Of a stretch of 64,000 nucleotides of DNA, positions 59,025-64,000 are shown piece by piece. This stretch comes from Salimicrobium humidisoli. GTDB lineage: Bacteria; Bacillota; Bacilli; Bacillales; Halobacillaceae. Numbering within the stretch: position 1 is the stretch's first letter; the number at the start of each line of letters is the position of its first letter. The stretch covers positions 53,978 through 117,977 of the forward strand of contig NZ_NSGH01000008.1 in the NCBI RefSeq assembly GCF_002295105.1, read 5' to 3'. The position numbers and the translations under genes are program-made. A model generated the notes under the pieces. It saw only the letters and a list, made by a program, of their open reading frames with translations, ran no database searches and had not been told where the DNA came from.

Positions 59025-59249
59025 ATGAGCCAGACAGTGAACATTCAGGATAATTACTTGAATCAGTTGCGTAAGGAAAAGATTCCGTTGACGCTGTTCC
59101 TGCTGAACGGTTTCCAGTTAAAGGGAACTATCAAAGCTTTCGATAACTTTACAGTGCTCGTTGAAACTGAAGGGAAGCAGCAGTTGATCTTCAAACATGC
59201 GATTTCCACTTTTTCTCCGAATAAAAATGTTACATTAGAAGACATGTAA
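59025..59249 (+). CDS. hfq: RNA chaperone Hfq
   Basis: Hfq is a hexameric Sm-like RNA-binding protein. The ATG at 59025 follows GGAGGAGG and yields 74 residues, the usual Firmicute size; the upstream in-frame ATG at 59007 overlaps the ribosome site. Sm1 ([20 protein letters not shown]) and Sm2 ([10 protein letters not shown]) motifs are intact. Confidence 0.96.
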   Translation: MSQTVNIQDNYLNQLRKEKIPLTLFLLNGFQLKGTIKAFDNFTVLVETEGKQQLIFKHAISTFSPNKNVTLEDM

Positions 59250-59276
59250 ACCGGGCGCTTTTGGCCCGGTTTTATT
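59249..59276 (+). terminator. hfq intrinsic terminator
   Basis: AACCGGGC (59249-59256, overlapping the stop codon) pairs with GCCCGGTT (59264-59271), followed by TTATT. Confidence 0.85.
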
Positions 59277-59286
59277 ATTGAAAAAA

Positions 59287-59362
59287 AGTCTGTCGGCTTC
59301 TGCCGGCAGAACTTAATTCGCCACCTTTTTCCCTGATGATACAGTATGAGAGGATATCAGGG
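59287..59362 (+). promoter_or_regulatory. Two leader hairpins upstream of hflX
   Basis: GTCTGTCGGC pairs with GCCGGCAGA (59288-59312), and CCCTGAT (59331-59337) pairs with ATCAGGG (59356-59362). No convincing promoter was found here, so whether they regulate hflX is unknown. Confidence 0.35.
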
Positions 59363-59451
59363 AGAAAGAACCTGTCCCCGGAAGGATGAAATCTGTCCAC
59401 AGCGGGAAGACTGAAGTAATAAAGACTTTTATTAAAGGGGGATGCTTATCT

Positions 59452-60702
59452 TTGGATAAAGAGAAGGCGCTGATTTTAGCAAGAAAAGACCCGAGAAAAA
59501 AAGAAACATTCGATTATTCACTGGAAGAACTGAAAGATTTAACTAAAACTGCCGGAGGCGAAGTTGTGAGTGTTCTTGTCCAGCAGCTGGAAAAACCTCA
59601 TAAAGCTCATTACCTCGGTGACGGGAAGCTGGAAGAAGCTGCAGGCATTATAGAGGAACATGATATTGAACTGGTAATCATCAATGATGAACTGTCGCCG
59701 ACGCAGCTCAGAAATATTACGAACCGTCTGGAAGTGAGGGTCATAGACAGAAGCCAGCTGATTCTGGATATTTTTGCGTATAGAGCCAAAACTAAAGAAG
59801 GTAAACTGCAGGTGGAACTTGCCCAGTTGCAATATCTCCTGCCGAGACTGTCGGGTCAGGGCGTTCAGTTGTCGAGACTCGGAGGCGGAATAGGTACGCG
59901 AGGCCCGGGGGAAACGAAGCTGGAAACAGACCGCCGTCACATCAGAAGAAGGATTCGTGATGTAAGGACGAGACTCGATCAGGTCGTGGAGCACAGGAAG
60001 CAATACAGAGAAAGAAGAAAAGAGAACAGTGCGTTTCAGGTGGCGATCGTCGGATATACGAACGCCGGCAAGACGACCTTTTTCAATAAAATAACTTCCG
60101 CTGATTCTCTGCAGGAGGATAAGCTCTTCGCTACACTCGATCCGTTGACGCGGCAGACCCAGCTCCCATCGGGGCTCGAAGTTCTCATGTCCGACACGGT
60201 AGGTTTCATACAGCACCTGCCTACAACATTGATTGCCGCCTTCCGTTCCACGCTCGAAGAAGTGACGGAAGCCGACTTCATTCTGCACATCGTGGATGCT
60301 TCGGCTTCCGATCATGACCAGCATGAAAAAACGGTCCTCTCTCTCCTTGAAGAACTTGGAGCCGAGAATTTGCCCCGGCTTACCGTTTATAATAAGCAGG
60401 ATAAGGTAGAGGGACCATTCACACCGATGGAAAAGCCGTCGGTCCAGACTTCCTTTAAAGATGACAGAGGAGTCGGGGACGTACTATCGGCAATCGAAGA
60501 AGTACTATCGGAAAACTGGGATCCGTACCATACGTATGTAAAAGCGGAAGAAGGTAAATTCTTAAAAACACTGGAGCTTAACACGCTCGTTTACGTACGT
60601 GAATTCCTCGAAGAGCGCGGGGAGTACGTCGTGCGCGGATATATCGACCCTCTGCACCCTTTGAGGGATAAAGTAATACCGAAGGAGCATAAAGATGAAT
60701 GA
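59452..60702 (+). CDS. hflX: Ribosome-associated GTPase HflX
   Basis: HflX is a GTPase that splits stalled or stressed 70S ribosomes. TTG at 59452 follows AAAGGGGG and gives 416 residues, close to B. subtilis (420); the ATG at 59386 adds an unrelated extension and has no ribosome site. The N-terminal HflX domain includes NDELSPTQLRNI and GRRHIRRRI-type GGGIGTRGPGETKLETDRR near residue 145-160; the G domain has GYTNAGKTT near 201 and DTVGFIQHLP. It overlaps ynbB by 8 bases. Confidence 0.95.
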   Translation: MDKEKALILARKDPRKKETFDYSLEELKDLTKTAGGEVVSVLVQQLEKPHKAHYLGDGKLEEAAGIIEEHDIELVIINDELSPTQLRNITNRLEVRVIDRSQLILDIFAYRAKTKEGKLQVELAQLQYLLPRLSGQGVQLSRLGGGIGTRGPGETKLETDRRHIRRRIRDVRTRLDQVVEHRKQYRERRKENSAFQVAIVGYTNAGKTTFFNKITSADSLQEDKLFATLDPLTRQTQLPSGLEVLMSDTVGFIQHLPTTLIAAFRSTLEEVTEADFILHIVDASASDHDQHEKTVLSLLEELGAENLPRLTVYNKQDKVEGPFTPMEKPSVQTSFKDDRGVGDVLSAIEEVLSENWDPYHTYVKAEEGKFLKTLELNTLVYVREFLEERGEYVVRGYIDPLHPLRDKVIPKEHKDE

Positions 60703-61915
60703 TATTGTGAATATAGAAGAAGAAATCCGTCCTTATAAAGAAAAGATCGAGGACATCGTGCTGCATAATCAGGAAAAAGTGCTGGATGCTTTTCAAAATC
60801 AGAACGTAGCGGATCGCCATTTCCATTCGGAGACAGGCTACGGCTATGATGATGAAGGAAGAGATACGCTCGAAGGAGTTTATGCGGAAATATTCGGAGC
60901 TGAAGATGCGCTTGTCAGACCTCAGCTCGTATCGGGGACTCATGCGATTTCCACCGCTTTTTTCGGTGTTCTCCGTCCGGGGGATGAACTTCTGTATGTG
61001 ACGGGTGAACCTTACGACACTCTTCGTGAAGTAATTGAACCTGCCGGGGATGGAGCAGACCACGGCTCCCTGCACGACTTCGGCATCAGCTATCGTGCCT
61101 TACCTTTAAAAGAAGGGGCGGTGGATGCAGAGCGTTTCAGGGAAGTCATCACTTCACGGACGAAGATGGTAGCCATCCAGAGGTCCAAGGGATATGCAGA
61201 CAGACCTTCTTTTACCATTGAGGATATCGAAGGGATGGTAAAGGAAATAAAAGCAGTGAAACCTGATGCGATTGTGTTTGTGGACAACTGTTACGGGGAA
61301 TTTGTAGAGAAAGCGGAACCGCTGGAAGCGGGAGCTGATCTGATCGCGGGCTCCCTCATCAAGAACCCGGGCGGCGGTATTGTGCGTACCGGCGGGTACA
61401 TAGCCGGGCGGAAAGAACTGATTACTGCCTGTGCGCACCGGCTCACGGCTCCCGGACTCGGCAAGGAAATGGGTGCGACGCTTTCCGTTCTGCAGGAGAT
61501 GTACCAGGGCATATTCATCGCCCCCCACGTAGTCGGGGAAGCTCTGAAAGGAGCGGTTTACACGGCTAAATATCTGGATAGTTACGGATTCCGGACAAAA
61601 CCGTTTTATGATGAATACCGTACGGACCTGATTCAGACGGTGTACTTCGACAATGCGGAGCAGATGGTCGATTTCTGCCGGGAGATCCAGAAAGCTTCGC
61701 CGGTAAATGCCTTCGCCCTTCCGGAACCGGGCCCGCTTCCGGGGTACGATTCCGACGTCATCATGGCGGCCGGAACGTTTATTCAGGGTGCGAGCCTTGA
61801 ACTGACAGCAGACGGCCCGCTCCGGCCTCCCTACATGGCTTTTGTCCAGGGAGGACTTACGGCGGAACACGTAAAAATAGCAGTGCGGCGTGCCGTGGAT
61901 GCTGTTACGTCATAG
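60695..61915 (+). CDS. ynbB: PLP-dependent YnbB/aluminium-resistance-type protein
   Basis: A 406-residue fold-type I PLP enzyme related to cystathionine/methionine gamma-lyases, often labelled aluminium resistance protein or methionine gamma-lyase family. The cofactor lysine is expected in GSLIKNPGGGI near residue 223, preceded by FVDNCYGEFVE. The true substrate is not known. It overlaps hflX by 8 bases and ends the unit before a terminator, the same order (hflX-ynbB-glnR-glnA) as B. subtilis. Confidence 0.9.
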   Translation: MNDIVNIEEEIRPYKEKIEDIVLHNQEKVLDAFQNQNVADRHFHSETGYGYDDEGRDTLEGVYAEIFGAEDALVRPQLVSGTHAISTAFFGVLRPGDELLYVTGEPYDTLREVIEPAGDGADHGSLHDFGISYRALPLKEGAVDAERFREVITSRTKMVAIQRSKGYADRPSFTIEDIEGMVKEIKAVKPDAIVFVDNCYGEFVEKAEPLEAGADLIAGSLIKNPGGGIVRTGGYIAGRKELITACAHRLTAPGLGKEMGATLSVLQEMYQGIFIAPHVVGEALKGAVYTAKYLDSYGFRTKPFYDEYRTDLIQTVYFDNAEQMVDFCREIQKASPVNAFALPEPGPLPGYDSDVIMAAGTFIQGASLELTADGPLRPPYMAFVQGGLTAEHVKIAVRRAVDAVTS

Positions 61916-61930
61916 GGAACTGAGAAAGGG

Positions 61931-61953
61931 AGCCGGAATACTCCGGCTTTTTT
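61931..61953 (+). terminator. ynbB intrinsic terminator
   Basis: AGCCGGA (61931-61937) pairs with TCCGGCT (61942-61948), followed by TTTTT. Confidence 0.85.
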
Positions 61954-61955
61954 CA

Positions 61956-61972
61956 TGTCAACTTTCCTGACA
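61956..61972 (+). promoter_or_regulatory. GlnR/TnrA box upstream of glnRA
   Basis: TGTCA-N7-TGACA is a perfect match to the TGTNAN7TNACA operator. It lies four bases before the -35 element, so GlnR under nitrogen excess should repress its own operon. Confidence 0.88.
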
Positions 61973-61976
61973 TCGC

Positions 61977-62004
61977 TTGACAATTATCCATTTTGAATTA
62001 TAAT
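61977..62004 (+). promoter_or_regulatory. Sigma-A promoter for glnR-glnA
   Basis: TTGACA (61977-61982) and TATAAT (61999-62004), both perfect hexamers, with a 16-base spacer. Confidence 0.85.
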
Positions 62005-62036
62005 AATAGTAAGAATTCTTGGAGGGGGTGGCAGAA

Positions 62037-62441
62037 ATGAGTGATGAAGTACGACGTTCCATGCCGCTGTTTTCTATGGGAATCGTCCAATCCCTTACTG
62101 CCCTCACTCCGAGGCAAATTCGTTATTACGAGCAGAATGGGCTGGTGACTCCGGCCCGTTCCAAAGGGAATCAGCGACTGTTTTCGTTTAATGATGTAGA
62201 CCGGCTTCTTGAGATTAAATCACTTGTAGAAAAAGGGGTCAATCTTGCGGGTATCAGGCAGGTGTTCGATTTGAAACAGGAAACGCCCCGCCCTGATTAC
62301 AAACCCGGAGAAGTACAGGAAGTCTACCATCAGCTCAGCGAAAAAGAGTTACGGAAAATGCTTCGTAAGGAAATTGAGAATGATGCAGGAAAAGGAAATT
62401 TTGGACTCAGACAGGGAGAATTATCAAGATTCTTTCACTAA
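62037..62441 (+). CDS. glnR: Nitrogen regulator GlnR (MerR family)
   Basis: GlnR represses glnRA and other nitrogen genes when feedback-inhibited glutamine synthetase activates it. ATG 62037 follows GGAGGGGGTG. The 134-residue product has a winged helix (LTPRQIRYYEQNGLVTPARS near residue 20) and a short C-terminal glutamine-synthetase-sensing tail ending GELSRFFH. Length matches B. subtilis GlnR (135). glnA follows after 18 bases. Confidence 0.96.
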   Translation: MSDEVRRSMPLFSMGIVQSLTALTPRQIRYYEQNGLVTPARSKGNQRLFSFNDVDRLLEIKSLVEKGVNLAGIRQVFDLKQETPRPDYKPGEVQEVYHQLSEKELRKMLRKEIENDAGKGNFGLRQGELSRFFH

Positions 62442-62459
62442 ATTACGGGAGGCACATGT

Positions 62460-63791
62460 ATGGGCTTAACAAGAGAAGAAATTTACAAGAAGATCGAGGA
62501 AGAGAACGTCAAATTCATCCGTCTGCAGTTTACGGATATGCTCGGTATTATCAAAAACGTGGAGATCCCGTTCAGTCAGCTCGACAAAGCTCTGGACGGA
62601 GTGATGATGTTCGACGGTTCTTCCATTGAAGGATTCGTACGAATCGAAGAATCCGATATGTATCTGGTACCGGATTTCGATTCGTTCCTCGTACTTCCAT
62701 GGACATCCGAGAAAGGGAAAGTGGCACGATTCATCTGTGACATTTACAACACGGACGGTACTCCATTCGAGGGATGCCCGCGCTACAACCTGAAGCGCAA
62801 CCTGAAAAGAATGGAAGAACTCGGTTTCTCCGCTTTCAATCTCGGTACCGAACCGGAATTTTTCCTGTTCAAGATGGATGAAAACATGAACCCTACGCTT
62901 GAACTGAACGACAAAGGCGGTTACTTCGACCTTGCTCCGACCGACCTCGGGGAGAACTGTCGACGGGATATCGTACTGGAGCTTGAGGAGATGGGTTTCG
63001 AAATCGAGGCTTCCCACCACGAAGTCGCTCCCGGGCAGCATGAAATCGACTTCAAATATTCGGAAGCAGTGAAGCACTGTGACGATATCCAGACGTTTAA
63101 ACTCGTTGTAAAAACCATTGCCCGTAAACACGGTCTGCATGCAACGTTTATGCCTAAACCTCTCTTCGGAGTGAACGGTTCCGGTATGCACGCAAACATG
63201 TCCCTGTTCACGGAAGAAGGTAATGCTTTCTTCGATGAGAACGGCAAAGAACAGCTCTCGGACGTAGCTTATCAGTTTACTGCCGGTATTCTGAAGCATG
63301 CGATGGCTTTCACAGCAATAACGAATCCTATAGTGAATTCCTATAAGCGTCTCGTTCCGGGATATGAAGCTCCTTCATATGTAGCCTGGTCGTCCCAGAA
63401 CAGAAGTCCGCTCATCCGCGTTCCGACGTCCCGCGGAGTAAGTACCCGTATCGAAGTGCGGAGTGTCGATCCGGCCGCGAACCCGTATATGGGAATGGCC
63501 GCTCTGCTTGCTGCGGGTCTCGACGGTATCGAGAACAAACTGGAAGTACCTGAACCGGTGGATCGCAACATTTATGTGATGGATGAGGAAGAGCGCAGAG
63601 AAGCGGGAGTGACCGATCTTCCGGCTACACTGTATGATGCACTTCAGGAACTTAAGAAGAATGACGTGATGGTGAAGGCGTTGGGCGAACACCTGTATGA
63701 GCACTTTATCGAAGCGAAAGAAATCGAGTGGAACATGTTCCGTACCCAGGTACACCCTTGGGAGAGGGAACAGTATCTGCAGACGTATTAA
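62460..63791 (+). CDS. glnA: Glutamine synthetase, type I-alpha
   Basis: GlnA makes glutamine from glutamate, ammonia and ATP and signals nitrogen status to GlnR and TnrA. The 443-residue length is typical of the GSI-alpha group, which is regulated by feedback and not adenylylation. Motifs seen are [20 protein letters not shown] near residue 52 (including the arginine linked to feedback inhibition), [19 protein letters not shown] and the NRSPLIRVP active-site loop near 317. An IS3-family element begins about 85 bases downstream. Confidence 0.98.
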   Translation: MGLTREEIYKKIEEENVKFIRLQFTDMLGIIKNVEIPFSQLDKALDGVMMFDGSSIEGFVRIEESDMYLVPDFDSFLVLPWTSEKGKVARFICDIYNTDGTPFEGCPRYNLKRNLKRMEELGFSAFNLGTEPEFFLFKMDENMNPTLELNDKGGYFDLAPTDLGENCRRDIVLELEEMGFEIEASHHEVAPGQHEIDFKYSEAVKHCDDIQTFKLVVKTIARKHGLHATFMPKPLFGVNGSGMHANMSLFTEEGNAFFDENGKEQLSDVAYQFTAGILKHAMAFTAITNPIVNSYKRLVPGYEAPSYVAWSSQNRSPLIRVPTSRGVSTRIEVRSVDPAANPYMGMAALLAAGLDGIENKLEVPEPVDRNIYVMDEEERREAGVTDLPATLYDALQELKKNDVMVKALGEHLYEHFIEAKEIEWNMFRTQVHPWEREQYLQTY

Positions 63792-63802
63792 TCTGAACCT
63801 CC

Positions 63803-63825
63803 TCTCAAGGTAATTTCCGTTGAGA
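63803..63825 (+). terminator. Weak hairpin after glnA
   Basis: TCTCAA (63803-63808) pairs with TTGAGA (63820-63825). No T tract; the normal glnA terminator may have been displaced by the insertion sequence. Confidence 0.35.
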
Positions 63826-63873
63826 ACGTTTAGATTTACATGACCATAAAACTAAAATAAAAATCCTCCATTA

Positions 63874-64000
63874 GGTAGTGACCCCTAAAAGTTAGAGTTT
63901 TTATTAGGAAGCTGATTGGCTGGTTTGAGTCCGGTATTGAATGGGACTCAAACCAGCTAATTTTGCTTTTATGCGATCATGGTTGTAGTAGTTGATGTAT
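63874..64000 (-). mobile_element. End of an IS3-family (IS150-like) insertion sequence, cut by the window edge
   Basis: The sequence TAGTGACCCCTAAAAGTTAG (from about 63876) resembles the terminal inverted repeat of IS3/IS150-group elements, whose tips usually read TG...CA; the exact tip is uncertain within 63874-63879. It is followed inward by the 3' end of a transposase gene on the minus strand. Only this end is in the window, so target duplication cannot be checked. Confidence 0.8.
63904..64000 (-). CDS. IS3-family transposase OrfB, C-terminal fragment (continues past window)
   Basis: The minus strand reads YINYYNHDRIKAKLAGLSPI followed by QYRTQTSQSAS and a double stop. YINYYN-RIKxKLxGLSPxxYR is the hallmark C-terminus of the IS3/IS150 OrfB integrase (DDE) domain. 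The catalytic residues lie outside the window. Confidence 0.9.
   Translation of the reverse strand, partial: YINYYNHDRIKAKLAGLSPIQYRTQTSQSAS

Noticed and set aside
1..64000. CRISPR array, rRNA, tRNA or prophage genes
   Set aside because: No regularly spaced identical repeats of CRISPR length, no rRNA or tRNA-like sequence and no phage structural genes were recognised on either strand.

Overview
The window is a 64 kb piece of core chromosome from a low-to-mid GC Gram-positive bacterium of the Bacillaceae. Gene order follows the Bacillus subtilis 140-160 degree region almost gene by gene: flhA-flhF-flhG-sigD-swrB, rpsB-tsf-pyrH-frr-uppS-cdsA-dxr-rseP-proS-polC, rimP-nusA-ylxR-ylxQ-infB-ylxP-rbfA-truB-ribF-rpsO-pnp, asd-dapG-dapA, ftsK/spoIIIE, ymfC, a BMP-type nucleoside ABC transporter, ymfF-ymfH-ymfI-ymfK-rodZ-pgsA-cinA-recA, rny-ymdB-miaB-ymcA-mutS-mutL, miaA-hfq-hflX-ynbB-glnR-glnA. 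Proteins are rich in Asp/Glu. That fits a moderately halophilic or alkaliphilic genus such as Alkalicoccus or Salisediminibacterium, but this is inference and the species was not identified.

Layout. 1-4.7 kb is the tail of the flagellar operon: export gate FlhA, the SRP-type GTPase FlhF, a degenerate FlhG, sigma-D and a SwrB-like protein. 4.7-25.5 kb holds translation, isoprenoid/phospholipid, DNA polymerase and ribosome-maturation genes in several transcription units separated by clear intrinsic terminators. 25.5-31.3 kb holds pnp and the aspartate-pathway genes. 31.6-43 kb holds the DNA translocase, a GntR regulator, a nucleoside importer and the M16 peptidase pair. 43-57.4 kb holds cell-shape, phospholipid, competence, recombination, RNA decay, tRNA modification and mismatch repair genes. 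57.4-58 kb holds one divergent XRE regulator beside an iterated operator-like array. 58-63.8 kb holds miaA, hfq, hflX, ynbB and the glutamine regulon pair glnR-glnA. The last ~125 bases are the end of an IS3-family insertion sequence.

Regulation readable from the sequence: good sigma-A promoters for rpsB, the rimP-nusA-infB operon, rpsO, ftsK, recA (with a LexA-like box), rny, miaB, mutS and glnRA (with a perfect GlnR/TnrA box). Two units (rimP operon and ftsK) have a terminator between promoter and gene, which suggests attenuation.

Most unusual points: (1) FlhG keeps its FlhF-activating N-terminus but has lost the ATPase P-loop; (2) RibF lacks a recognisable riboflavin-kinase domain; (3) six TAAC units repeat every 22-23 bp between the XRE gene and miaA; (4) sporulation genes normally found at these positions (spoVFA/spoVFB, spoVS, cotE) are missing, as are cheB-A-W-C-D, ymfJ, rnjB and tepA. 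Together these suggest an asporogenous lineage with reduced versions of familiar operons. No CRISPR array, rRNA, tRNA or prophage was seen.
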